DNA from: Ch67 sp041395845
GTDB taxonomy: Bacteria > Pseudomonadota > Gammaproteobacteria > Pseudomonadales > Ketobacteraceae
Reading direction: 5' to 3'
Length of the DNA stretch: 64,000 nucleotides
Assembly: GCA_041395845.1 (NCBI GenBank)
Contig: JAWKZS010000023.1
Location: forward strand, 1-64,000
Below the pieces are notes generated by a model. It did no database searches and was not told the origin of the DNA. It worked only from the letters and a program-made list of their open reading frames with translations. Below are positions 39,267-47,428 of this stretch, piece after piece (the first letter of the stretch is position 1; each line of letters begins with the position of its first letter). The position numbers were made by a program, and so were the translations under genes.

Positions 39267-39317
39267 TCGCAGGCTGAATTTTTTGCCGGGTTGTGGGTCT
39301 ATCGAAAGTATGATGCC

Positions 39318-39341
39318 GGCCGATTGTGGTTATAATCGGCC
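39318..39341. promoter_or_regulatory. dsbB promoter with overlapping palindrome
   Basis: GGCCGATT, 8 nt, AATCGGCC: a perfect 8-bp inverted repeat that overlaps the -10 box TATAAT (39331-39336). It sits 32 bp before dsbB. A repressor bound here, or a transcript hairpin, would block initiation. Confidence 0.5.
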
Positions 39342-39372
39342 CCGATTCTTTAGCTGAGCAGATCCAACGAAT

Positions 39373-39870
39373 ATGACCTTACCCGGTTCCCGTCTGTGCA
39401 ATGCCGCTGGTGTGGCAGGTGCCATCGTCTCTCTCTCTTTCGCTTATTTCTATCTGCAGCGCACGCTTGGGCTTGAAGCCTGTCCGCTGTGCCTGATCGA
39501 TCGCGGCATTGTCATTATCATCGGTACCTTCTTCCTGCTGGCGCTGCTGCATAATCCCGCGCGGCTGGGGCAACGCGTCTATGCCACCGGCGCGCTGCTG
39601 TTCAGTGCATTGGGCATTGCCGTCTGCTGGCGTCACCTTTGGTTACAGGGGCTGCCAAAAGATCAGGTACCGGAATGCAGTCCGGGCCTGGATTACATGC
39701 TCGAAACCTTTCCCATCGGCGAAACCCTGCGCACGATTTTCACCAGCGCCGGCGAGTGCGCCGAAATCCAGTGGACCTTCATGGGCTTGTCCATTCCCGC
39801 CCAAACCCTGCTGGTTTTCATTGGTTTTGCCGCGCTGTCGCTGCTGCAGATCCTGCGTAAACAGGACTGA
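39373..39870 (+). CDS. dsbB: Disulfide bond formation protein DsbB
   Basis: A 165-residue inner-membrane protein with four helices. The periplasmic redox centre is the pair C37/C40 (EACPLC) and the second pair C102/C129. It reoxidises DsbA and passes electrons to quinones. In Pseudomonas the orthologue (dsbH/dsbB) lies beside algQ as here. Helices are near 12-28, 43-60, 70-88 and 140-158. Complete. Confidence 0.95.
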   Translation: MTLPGSRLCNAAGVAGAIVSLSFAYFYLQRTLGLEACPLCLIDRGIVIIIGTFFLLALLHNPARLGQRVYATGALLFSALGIAVCWRHLWLQGLPKDQVPECSPGLDYMLETFPIGETLRTIFTSAGECAEIQWTFMGLSIPAQTLLVFIGFAALSLLQILRKQD

Positions 39871-40255
39871 ACGCGCAAAAAGTTTCCTGCATTTTTAGAA
39901 TTTGTTTTTCTAAAAAATCTCATCAACTGGTTATTTGGCGGCGTTTTTGCGCTGCCTCCCCCCACCAGTCAACAGCCTGCTTTTTGTCAACTGCAGAATG
40001 CAGGTTTTTCCTGTCGTGGCCGCATCTTGTCCGGCCTGCCGAATTTCCATATTCTCGCTAGTCCGGGCTGTGATTTTTCTTCACGACGCCCGGGTGACCC
40101 GCAGCATTTTACGCTGCGTCAGTCACTTACAATTTGAACGCTTTGCATTTTTGCATCCATAGATAGGCGCGGTTTTAACCGTGTCCGTTGTGTAAAACGG
40201 TAACGACAGTCCGTCGCTTGCCGAGCGAAAACAACAGACCCGAAGGAAGATGAAC
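39871..40255. other. 385-bp intergenic leader of rsd/algQ
   Basis: No gene fits. It contains an AT-rich stretch (39893-39932), a CGCAGC-ATTTTAC-GCTGCG hairpin (40100-40118) that may end dsbB transcripts, and the leader and promoter of rsd. No recognised riboswitch or sRNA motif was seen. Confidence 0.45.
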
Positions 40256-40732
40256 ATGTTGACCAAGACTTCAAATCCAGCAGAACAGTGGGGAACCGTG
40301 GACAAACTGATCCGCCACTGGCTCAAGGAACGCCAGGAACTCATCGTGCTGTACTGCAAGGTGGATGGCCTGAAAGAACTCACCCCCAAGGAAACCCCGA
40401 TCGCCGTGAAGGTTCAGGCACTGTGCCAGGTCCTGATTGACTACGTGTCTGCCGGCCACTTCGAGGTGTATCACCAACTAATGAAAGAAGCAGAAGAGTT
40501 CAATGAAGATTACAGCGATCTGATTGCACGCCTGTTTCCGCAGATTGAAAAATCCACCGAGCTGGCACTCGAATTCAATGATCGTTATGCCACGGTGGAG
40601 CAATGCGAAAAATCCCTGCAGACCCTGGCGCGGGATCTGAATGCGCTGGGCATGGTGATGGTTGAGCGCTTCGAACTGGAAGACCAGCTGATCGAATCCC
40701 TGCACGATCGCCACCGCGAGCTGGTGGCCTGA
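40256..40732 (+). CDS. algQ: Anti-sigma regulator Rsd/AlgQ
   Basis: A 158-residue helical protein of the Rsd/AlgQ family, which binds the housekeeping sigma-70 (region 4) and shifts RNA polymerase toward alternative sigmas. Marks are EQWGTVDKLIRHWLKERQELIVLYCKV at the start and a helical C-terminus. ATG 40256 is 8 bp from AAGGA and gives the family N-terminus (ML...); an upstream ATG 40250 is only 2 bp from the SD. In Pseudomonas, algQ sits next to dsbB and algP, and here too. Its terminator is at 40745. Confidence 0.9.
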   Translation: MLTKTSNPAEQWGTVDKLIRHWLKERQELIVLYCKVDGLKELTPKETPIAVKVQALCQVLIDYVSAGHFEVYHQLMKEAEEFNEDYSDLIARLFPQIEKSTELALEFNDRYATVEQCEKSLQTLARDLNALGMVMVERFELEDQLIESLHDRHRELVA

Positions 40733-40744
40733 TACTGCTATCGT

Positions 40745-40770
40745 GGGTCACACATCGCGTGTGGCCCTTT
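40745..40770 (+). terminator. intrinsic terminator of algQ
   Basis: GGGTCACAC, loop ATCGC, GTGTGGCCC (one T-G pair), then TTTCCTCC. Confidence 0.8.
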
Positions 40771-40903
40771 CCTCCTCTTGCAACCCCTGCCCCGCCGCCA
40801 CAATCCGTCACTCATTATTCGCAGTTTGCCCGCACTGAATCTACACTCTTGGTTATATCCCAGCGATTTCTAACAGCTTTTTGACCAATACAAGGTTCGG
40901 GGA

Positions 40904-41863
40904 ATGGATCGCCGCTTTTTACCGTTACTCTTTGCCCTGCTGCTGGCCGCTTGCGGTGACCAGCCTGCGCAACAATGGACGCTGGCTACCAAGGGAGCGT
41001 TCAGCGCCGCCCTCAGCCCGAACGGGCAATACGCAACCGTGGGCGCCATTGAACACGGTGGCAGCCTGTGGCGCCTCAGCGATGGGGAACGCCTCTACAA
41101 CTGGAATCACACCCAGGGCACCTATTCCATGCTGGTGGCCAGCACGTTTTCCACCGATTCCCGTTTCGTGATTACTGCCGAGAAAAAACGCATGGTATTG
41201 TGGAGCGTCGAGTCTGGCAGACCCGGCGGCTTTTGGCCGGTGGATGGCGGCATCGAAGCACTGGCGCTGTCGGATGGCGGCCGCTTCGCCCTGGTAGGCC
41301 AGGCCAACTACTCAGCCAACTACATTGATATTGCCACCGGACAGATCCTGCAAACCCTACCCCATGCCGGCAAGATCAACGCCGTCGCGATCAGCGCAGA
41401 CGGTCGCATTGGCGTGACCGGTGCCGAGGATGGCATTGTGAAAGTCTGGGATCTGCCCAAAGGCAAGGAAACCTTCGCCTATCGCATGGGTGACGACATC
41501 AGCGCTGTAGCGCTGTCCCGCGACGGACAATACGTCTTCGGCGCACTGTATTACGGTCACGGCAAAATCTGGGAAGTGAAAACCGGCAAGGAAGTGGCGC
41601 AGATCGGCTATCGTCGCACCACCATGACCACCGCGCGTTTTGCGGCTGACAACAAGACCCTGCTGACCGGATTCACCGCCCGCCGGGTGGTATTGTGGGA
41701 CGTAAAATCCGGCAAGAATTTGCTGGACTGGCGCGCTGATCCACCGTATCTGTGGCGCCGCTCCGGTCTCGTGGTGGTGGACGTTGCCTTTGGCAGCAAA
41801 CCGGGGGAATACCTGAGTGTGTTTTCCAATGGGCTGGTCAACCTGTGGCGGGCGGAGCCTTAG
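40904..41863 (+). CDS. WD40-like repeat lipoprotein
   Basis: A 319-residue lipoprotein: signal with lipobox LLAAC (Cys17). About seven WD40-like blades follow, each with D-G-[RQ] turns and [VI]-[KL]-[VL]-W-[DE] ends (MVLWSVESG, VKVWDLPKG, GKIWEVKTG, VVLWDVKSG). It likely forms one seven-bladed propeller in the periplasm for protein binding, as BamB-like scaffolds do, but it is not BamB by sequence. It interrupts the algQ-FKBP-algP order known in Pseudomonas. Convergent with the FKBP gene. Confidence 0.8.
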   Translation: MDRRFLPLLFALLLAACGDQPAQQWTLATKGAFSAALSPNGQYATVGAIEHGGSLWRLSDGERLYNWNHTQGTYSMLVASTFSTDSRFVITAEKKRMVLWSVESGRPGGFWPVDGGIEALALSDGGRFALVGQANYSANYIDIATGQILQTLPHAGKINAVAISADGRIGVTGAEDGIVKVWDLPKGKETFAYRMGDDISAVALSRDGQYVFGALYYGHGKIWEVKTGKEVAQIGYRRTTMTTARFAADNKTLLTGFTARRVVLWDVKSGKNLLDWRADPPYLWRRSGLVVVDVAFGSKPGEYLSVFSNGLVNLWRAEP

Positions 41864-41887
41864 CAGGCCATCAAAGCGCACTCAAAA

Positions 41888-41916
41888 AAAAGAGGTGGCC
41901 GAGGCCACCTCTTTTC
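41888..41916. terminator. bidirectional terminator
   Basis: AAAGAGGTGGCC, short loop, GGCCACCTCTTTTC between the WD40 lipoprotein (plus) and the FKBP gene (minus), with A and T runs on both sides. Confidence 0.92.
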
Positions 41917-41937
41917 ATTTGCGCAGTCGCGGCGGTA

Positions 41938-42678
41938 TCACTCGACCTTCTCGACACCCAGCAATTCCACATCGAACACCAGCGCCTGGTTGGGACCGAT
42001 TTTCGGGCCCGCGCCACGAGCGCCATAAGCCAGATCGGCGGGAATGTAGAGCTTCCACTTGTCGCCAACATGCATCAGTTGCAGGGCTTCGGTCCAGCCC
42101 TTGATGACGCCGTTCACGGCAAAGGAGATCGGCTCGCCACGCTCGACGGAGCTGTCAAACACGGAACCGTCTGGCAGGGTGCCGTGGTAGTGCACATTCA
42201 CCTTGTCATTGGCGTCCGGCGCTTCGCCGTCGCCCTTCTTGATCACTTCATACTGCAGACCGCTGGCAGTGGTGACCACTTCCTTGCGGGCCTTGTTCTT
42301 GGCAAGGAAGTCATCGCTGGCAGATTTGTTGGCTTCTGCCGCCTTGGCCATTTCCTGCTGCTGCTGTTCCATCTTGCGCGCCTGCAGGGCCTGCATGGTG
42401 GCGATGACTTCTTCCGGGCTCAGCATCGGATTGCCGCCCTTGAAGCCGTGCTCAACTCCCTTGAAATACATGTCCAGATCCATTTCCTGCAGATCGCGGG
42501 CAAAACCTTCACCCATGCGCAAACCGATTGCATAGCTGGCTTTCTGGTCTTCATTCTTGAAACTGGTAGCAGCGCTGTCAGCTGCTTTGGCTTCCTGGAT
42601 CACGCCGGTACTCCCCGATTCGTCATTGTTGCAAGCAACCAGCGCTGCGCACATGGCCGCCAAAACCCACTTTTTCAT
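41938..42678 (-). CDS. FKBP-type peptidyl-prolyl isomerase lipoprotein (FkpA/Mip-like)
   Basis: A 246-residue periplasmic lipoprotein: signal and lipobox ALVAC (Cys16). The N-terminal dimerisation domain (about 40-130) is long-helical (VIATMQALQARKMEQQQQEM). The C-terminal FKBP domain (about 140-243) has VNVHYHGTLPDGSVFDSS, GVIKGWTEALQLMHVGDKW and AYGARGAGPKIGPNQALVFDVELL. It speeds cis-trans proline isomerisation and chaperones periplasmic or outer-membrane proteins. In Pseudomonas it lies next to algP. SD GGAGGA precedes ATG 42678; longer frames are not supported. Confidence 0.93.
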   Translation of the reverse strand: MKKWVLAAMCAALVACNNDESGSTGVIQEAKAADSAATSFKNEDQKASYAIGLRMGEGFARDLQEMDLDMYFKGVEHGFKGGNPMLSPEEVIATMQALQARKMEQQQQEMAKAAEANKSASDDFLAKNKARKEVVTTASGLQYEVIKKGDGEAPDANDKVNVHYHGTLPDGSVFDSSVERGEPISFAVNGVIKGWTEALQLMHVGDKWKLYIPADLAYGARGAGPKIGPNQALVFDVELLGVEKVE

Positions 42679-42908
42679 AGTTCCTCCGCTTGGTCTGCTG
42701 TCCAAATTCAGGGTTGGCTGATGCACCGCAAGATTGCTGGTCTCTTTATCGCACCGCGCATACCGAATCCGTTGAAGCAGTCTTGTTGTTAATGAGACCG
42801 CACCGATGGTATCAGAAACACTGCACGGGCATAGTGTTTCGGTCCGGTTTTTTGTCGCCAATTGCGTGCACGTCTCCACAAGTCAGTAGATATTGTCCAA
42901 ACAACTCG

Positions 42909-42914
42909 TATAAT
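42909..42914 (+). promoter_or_regulatory. candidate -10 box of algP
   Basis: TATAAT, 43 bp before the algP ATG, in the 278-bp divergent gap with the FKBP gene. No clear -35 is present at 17 bp. Confidence 0.4.
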
Positions 42915-42956
42915 TGCTATCGACTGCGCCAACAAATCAGCTGAGGAGCGATGAAC

Positions 42957-44015
42957 ATGGCAGCCAAAAAAGCCGCGGTAAAACCCAAGGCCGCTAAAGC
43001 AACAAAAGCAGCTAAAGCCCCAAAGAAAGATCCGGTTGCGGACCTGTCCGCCCAGATCGCCAAACTGCAAGACCAACTGAACAAGGCTCTGGATAAGGCC
43101 GCAGCGGATGCCGCCAAGGCCGTTGCTGCTGCCAAGGCTGCTGCTGATAAAGCCGCTGCTGCTGCCAAGAAAAAGGCTGATGCCAAAACGACTGCTGCGG
43201 TTGCGGCTGCCAAAGCGGCACTGGCCAAAGCCCAGCAGGACGAAGCCGCTGCCAAGCGTGCGGCTGCCAACGCCAGCAAAGTAGCCAAGGCTGCAGCAAC
43301 CGTTCAGAAGCAGATCGACAGGGCAGACAAGGCTGAAGCGAAAAAGGCTGCTGTAAAAGCCAAGGCCGAAGCCAAGAAAGCGGCAGCCGCAGCGAAGAAA
43401 GCCGCTGCCAAAGCCAAGGCTGATGCCAAGAAAGAAGCCGCTGCGAAAAAGGCGGCTGGCAAGAAAGCCAAAGCCAGCGCCAAGAAGGCTGCTCCCAAAA
43501 AGGCAGCCAGGAAAGCCGCTGCACCGAAAGCCAAAGCTGCCGCCAAGCCCAAAGCCGCAGCCAAGCCCAAAGCCGCAGCCAAGCCCAAAGCCGAAAAAGT
43601 GAAGAAGTCGCCGAAGGCTGCCAAGCCTGCCGCTGCGAAAGCAGAAGCCAAGCCGGCAAAAGCGGAGAAGCCCGCCAAAGCCGCAAAGCCTGCCAAGGCA
43701 CCGAAGGCCGCCAAGCCCGCTAAAGCAGAAAAGCCTGCAAAGGCAGCCAAGCCCGCAACCCCCAAGGCTGAAGCCAAGCCTGCCGAAGCACCCGCTGCCA
43801 AAGCAGAAGCCAAGCCGGCCAAGCCTGCTGCGCCAAAGGCACCCAAACCCGCCGCGCCGAAACCGGTAGCCGCCAAGCCCGCCGCACCCAAGCCGGCAGC
43901 GCCTGCACCGGTTGCCGCCGAAGCGCCCAAGGCCGAAGAAAAGCCGTTCGAACTGAAGCCGGTGGAAGCACCTGCACCGGGCCGCAGCGTTTTCGATCCT
44001 GCCAGCGACGCCTGA
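42957..44015 (+). CDS. algP: AlgP-like histone-H1-like protein
   Basis: A 352-residue, extremely Lys/Ala/Pro-rich protein resembling eukaryotic histone H1 tails and P. aeruginosa AlgP. A coiled coil at about 25-60 (PVADLSAQIAKLQDQLNKALDKA) is followed by AAKK-type repeats (60-200) and KPA/PKA repeats (200-330), then an acidic end (AEEKPFELKPVEAP). It likely binds DNA or RNA non-specifically; AlgP was linked to alginate control in Pseudomonas. The N-terminal domain of AlgP in Pseudomonas differs. ATG 42957 has GAGGAG at 8 bp; ATG 42951 is 2 bp away from it. Confidence 0.85.
   Translation: MAAKKAAVKPKAAKATKAAKAPKKDPVADLSAQIAKLQDQLNKALDKAAADAAKAVAAAKAAADKAAAAAKKKADAKTTAAVAAAKAALAKAQQDEAAAKRAAANASKVAKAAATVQKQIDRADKAEAKKAAVKAKAEAKKAAAAAKKAAAKAKADAKKEAAAKKAAGKKAKASAKKAAPKKAARKAAAPKAKAAAKPKAAAKPKAAAKPKAEKVKKSPKAAKPAAAKAEAKPAKAEKPAKAAKPAKAPKAAKPAKAEKPAKAAKPATPKAEAKPAEAPAAKAEAKPAKPAAPKAPKPAAPKPVAAKPAAPKPAAPAPVAAEAPKAEEKPFELKPVEAPAPGRSVFDPASDA
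43542..43595 (+). repeat. three 18-bp tandem repeats in algP
   Basis: GCCAAGCCCAAAGCCGCA occurs twice and again with the last two bases changed. It encodes AKPKAA. Such repeats make the algP 3' half unstable in Pseudomonas. Confidence 0.75.
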
Positions 44016-44047
44016 GCCGTTTCGTAACCGTTCGCCGGTTCCCCATG

Positions 44048-44081
44048 AAAAAGGCCGCGCCCATCGGACGCGGCCTTTTTT
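44048..44081 (+). terminator. intrinsic terminator of algP
   Basis: AAAAAGGCCGCG, loop CCCATCGGA, CGCGGCCTTTTTT. Confidence 0.92.
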
Positions 44082-44133
44082 GTGCCTGCCATTTTCGTTA
44101 TCCTGCCCTGCCCGATCCAGACACACGCATACC

Positions 44134-46038
44134 ATGATCCAGCTGAAATCCGTCGCGCTGTACCGCGGCAGCAAATGCCTGCTCAAAGACGCCAACTTCA
44201 CTGCCTATCCCGGCTGGCACATCGCCCTGGTCGGCCACAACGGCTGCGGCAAATCATCCCTGTTTGCCCTGCTGCAGGGACGCCTGCAGGCCGACAGCGG
44301 TGAATGCCAGATACCGACCCAGTGGCGCATCGCCCACATGGCCCAGGAAGTCGAAGCGCTGGAAACCGGAGCGCTGGATTACGTGCTCGACGGTGACAAA
44401 CCCCTGCGCGCCCTGCAGGCAGCACTGGCCAAGGCGGAAGCCGATCACGATGCCCATCGCATCGGCGAACTGCATCAGAAACTGGCGGATATCGACGCGT
44501 ACACCGCCGAGTCCCGTGCCGCCAAACTGCTGGACGGTCTCGGTTTCACTCAGGGGCAATTCAGCCTGCCGGTGAAATCCTTTTCCGGCGGCTGGCGCAT
44601 GCGTCTGAATCTGGCCCAGACCCTGATGTGCCCCAGCGACATGATGCTGCTGGACGAACCCACCAACCACCTGGATCTGGATGCCATCCTCTGGCTGGAA
44701 GACTGGTTGCGGCAGTATCCCGGCACCCTGATCCTGATTTCCCACGACCGGGAATTCATTGATGCCGTATCGCAGCACATCCTGCACATCGAACATCAGA
44801 CCCTGAACTATTACAGCGGCAACTATTCCGCGTTTGAAATCCAGCGCGCCGCGCGGCTTGCCAACCAGCAGGCAGCGTTTGAAAAGCAGCAGCGGGAAAG
44901 GGCGCACCTGCAGTCGTTCATCGATCGATTCAAGGCCAAGGCCACCAAGGCCAAGCAGGCACAAAGCCGGATCAAGATGCTGGAGCGGATGGAAAAGATC
45001 GCACCGGCCCATGTGGACTCGCCGTTTCATTTTTCCATTCCCGCCGCAGAGAAAGTCTCCAACCCGCTGCTGGACATCAAGGATGCGGCGCTGGGCTATC
45101 CCGGCAAGATCATCCTGAACAAGGTGGCACTGCAGCTGCGTCCTGCCAGCCGTATTGGTCTGATCGGGCCGAACGGTGCGGGCAAGTCGACGCTGATCAA
45201 AACCCTGGCGGACGAGATTCCCCTGGTGAGCGGCCAGCGCACACCGGGCGAACACTGCAAGATCGGCTACTTCGCCCAGCATCAGCTGGACCAGCTGGAC
45301 ATGAACGCCACTCCGTTGCTGATGATGCAGCGCACGGCACCCAAAACCGACGAGCAGACCCTGCGCAACTACCTGGGCGGTTTCGGTTTTCATGGCGATG
45401 CGGTGCACGATTCCATCGCCCGCTTTTCCGGTGGCGAAAAAGCACGCCTCGCGCTGGCGCTGATTATCTGGCACAAGCCCAACCTGCTGCTGCTGGACGA
45501 ACCGACCAATCACCTGGATCTGGAAATGCGCCTGGCGCTGACCCTGGCACTGCAGGATTACGAAGGGGCGCTGGTGCTGGTATCCCACGATCGCTCGCTG
45601 CTGCGCGCCACCACCGACGATCTGTTTCTGGTGGCGGATGGCAAAGTTGAAGAATTCAATGGCGATCTGGATGACTACGCCAAGTGGCTGAATGACTACC
45701 GGGCACTGCAGTTACAGGCCAGCGCAGAACCTGGCAGCAGCGACGCCAAGCGGGATCGCAAGGCCGATCGCCAGCGCGCCGCCGAGATCCGCAACCAGTT
45801 GCGGCCGCTGAAAAAGCAGATCGAAAAACTGGAAACGGAAATCGCCAAACTGGAAGCCTGCAAAAAGGCCATCGAAGAACAGCTGGCCGATCCGGCCCTG
45901 TACGACAACAGCAACAAGGCCAGGCTGGCAGAGCTGCTGAAACAGCAGGGTGACATCCGCAACACGCTGGAGGAGAAGGAAATGGCGTGGATGGAAGCGT
46001 CCGAGCAGCTGCAGCAGATGGAAAGCGAACTGTCCTGA
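44134..46038 (+). CDS. ABC-F family ATPase (YheS-like)
   Basis: A 634-residue soluble ABC-F protein with two ATPase domains. Walker A is GHNGCGKSS (domain 1) and GPNGAGKST (domain 2); signatures are SFSGGWRMRLNLAQ and RFSGGEKARLALAL; Walker B are LLLDEPTNHLDLDAI and LLLDEPTNHLDLEM. A coiled-coil linker and a long basic C-terminal coil (about 525-634) follow. ABC-F proteins bind the ribosome E site and relieve stalls or modulate translation; this subgroup (with P. aeruginosa PA5252) is YheS-like. Convergent with the HD-GYP gene, 6 bp away. Confidence 0.92.
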   Translation: MIQLKSVALYRGSKCLLKDANFTAYPGWHIALVGHNGCGKSSLFALLQGRLQADSGECQIPTQWRIAHMAQEVEALETGALDYVLDGDKPLRALQAALAKAEADHDAHRIGELHQKLADIDAYTAESRAAKLLDGLGFTQGQFSLPVKSFSGGWRMRLNLAQTLMCPSDMMLLDEPTNHLDLDAILWLEDWLRQYPGTLILISHDREFIDAVSQHILHIEHQTLNYYSGNYSAFEIQRAARLANQQAAFEKQQRERAHLQSFIDRFKAKATKAKQAQSRIKMLERMEKIAPAHVDSPFHFSIPAAEKVSNPLLDIKDAALGYPGKIILNKVALQLRPASRIGLIGPNGAGKSTLIKTLADEIPLVSGQRTPGEHCKIGYFAQHQLDQLDMNATPLLMMQRTAPKTDEQTLRNYLGGFGFHGDAVHDSIARFSGGEKARLALALIIWHKPNLLLLDEPTNHLDLEMRLALTLALQDYEGALVLVSHDRSLLRATTDDLFLVADGKVEEFNGDLDDYAKWLNDYRALQLQASAEPGSSDAKRDRKADRQRAAEIRNQLRPLKKQIEKLETEIAKLEACKKAIEEQLADPALYDNSNKARLAELLKQQGDIRNTLEEKEMAWMEASEQLQQMESELS

Positions 46039-46044
46039 GGGGCT

Positions 46045-46887
46045 CTATTCCGGCTTTTTCACGCCATTGAGATTGATGTTGTAGCGGGTGAATTCTTCCA
46101 GATCGATATCGTAGGCGCCATCGGTCAGCACTGATTTGATCCGGTGCTGCACGCCGCTGGCAGTCGCCCGCTCCAGCTTCAGATCAATGACCCGCTGCGG
46201 TACCGGATGCTTGTTGGCGTCCCGCAGCAGGGCAATCTTGGGCAACAGACGGTTATCGGAATCCGCCGACAGTACTACCCCCACCTCACCACTGTCCATC
46301 TCGACCACACTGCCGGGGGGATAAATGCCGATGCACTCGATAAATTTCACCGCCAGCTTCTGATCGAAGTGGGTGCCTGCGCTTTCATAAATGATCTTCA
46401 GCGCCTGGGCCGATGACTTCGGCGAACTGTAGCAACGGCGGCTGGTAATCGCGTCATAGGCGTCGACAATGCTCACTGCCCGCGCGTAAAAACTGATGGA
46501 TTGCTCCGGCAGGCCTTCCGGATAACCCCGGCCGTCCATCCGCTCGTGGTGACTGTAGGCGGCCGATATCACTTCCGACGGCACCATGGGATCGGATAGC
46601 AGCAGATCCCGGCCGTGCTGGGCATGGAGCTTGATATGATTGAATTCTTCCTCCGTCAACCGGGTGGGTTTGAACAGGATGTCCTGATCCAGTTTCATTT
46701 TGCCTACATCGTGCAACACGCCCGACAACCCCAGCATTTCCAGCTGCTGTCGATTCAGTCCCAGATGACGCCCCAACGCCATGGCCAGCAGCCCCACGTT
46801 GACGCAGTGTTCTGCCGTGTACTGATCAGCATGCTTGATCCGGGTGAGCCACATCATGGCCGACGGATTGCGCTCGATGGAATCCAC
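46045..46887 (-). CDS. HD-GYP c-di-GMP phosphodiesterase (C-terminal part, frameshifted)
   Basis: The HD-GYP domain that degrades cyclic di-GMP: HADQYTAEHC, LHDVGKMKLDQDIL (HD) and HHERMDGRGYPEGLP (HHExxDGxGYP) are intact, so the catalytic part is complete. A C-terminal domain of about 110 residues (from DSGEVGVVLSADSDN) follows. In this frame the coding continues upstream of the GTG at 46887 as LLQSIGGGADDIQAKLVKQH, up to a break near 46958-46963 where the N-terminal frame takes over. One missing base would explain it; otherwise the HD-GYP half would need its own start. Confidence 0.82.
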   Translation of the reverse strand: MDSIERNPSAMMWLTRIKHADQYTAEHCVNVGLLAMALGRHLGLNRQQLEMLGLSGVLHDVGKMKLDQDILFKPTRLTEEEFNHIKLHAQHGRDLLLSDPMVPSEVISAAYSHHERMDGRGYPEGLPEQSISFYARAVSIVDAYDAITSRRCYSSPKSSAQALKIIYESAGTHFDQKLAVKFIECIGIYPPGSVVEMDSGEVGVVLSADSDNRLLPKIALLRDANKHPVPQRVIDLKLERATASGVQHRIKSVLTDGAYDIDLEEFTRYNINLNGVKKPE

Positions 46888-47306
46888 ACACTCCTTGACG
46901 TGCTGCTTGACCAGTTTGGCCTGGATGTCGTCGGCGCCACCGCCGATCGACTGAAGCAGTCCTTGATTTCCTCGAGATTTTTCTGGTACGCCACGGATGC
47001 AGAACGAATCTCGTCTTCGACGCTAGTGGTATTTTCGTAGCGGGTGGTCGGTGTGCCCGGTGCGATCATGTTGGTGCGCAGATCGTGGCTCAGGTCATGG
47101 GTCTTGAGCACGTCGACATAGACGTACTCGCAGATATTGCGTAGGGTATCCAGGTCTTCCTGCTTGTGAATGGGGAAACCCTGAAACAGGAACGGTGTTT
47201 CCAGCCACGGCCGGTCGAGCTTGGCCACGTGCATGCCCAGCTCGAGCTGTGCGGCAGGCACTTTCACCAGATGAAGTTTTTTGTAGGAATCTTTCTTGTT
47301 GGTCAT
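46854..47306 (-). pseudogene. N-terminal part of the HD-GYP gene, out of frame
   Basis: Starts ATG 47306 with MTNKKDSYKKLHLVKVPAAQ and the DUF3391 domain (about 10-80, LELGMHVAKLDRPWLETPFL) that typically precedes HD-GYP. The frame diverges after NLEEIK (about 46963): it reads out as unrelated sequence, while the next frame reads LLQSIGGGADDIQ. An inserted base (for example aag-ga[g]-ctg) restores a single protein of about 420 residues. The true gene would be 46045-47306. Confidence 0.78.
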
Positions 47307-47374
47307 CGCGCTACAACTTGGCTGCAGTCTCATTAACTGTAGCCCAAGTTACGCACGATTCGAGGGCAGCCCGA

Positions 47375-47417
47375 CCAGCGCAGAACAACCTAACCAAGTT
47401 CTGTTTTTCTGCGCTGG
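47375..47417. terminator. hairpin after elbB (two alternative stems)
   Basis: CCAGCGCAGAA (47375-47385) and TTCTGCGCTGG (47407-47417) are exact inverted repeats. CAGAAC (47381-47386) can instead pair with GTTCTG (47398-47403). The first is the likely transcription end of elbB (minus strand), but it has no T run. Confidence 0.45.
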
Positions 47418-47428
47418 CGGCCTGCGGC

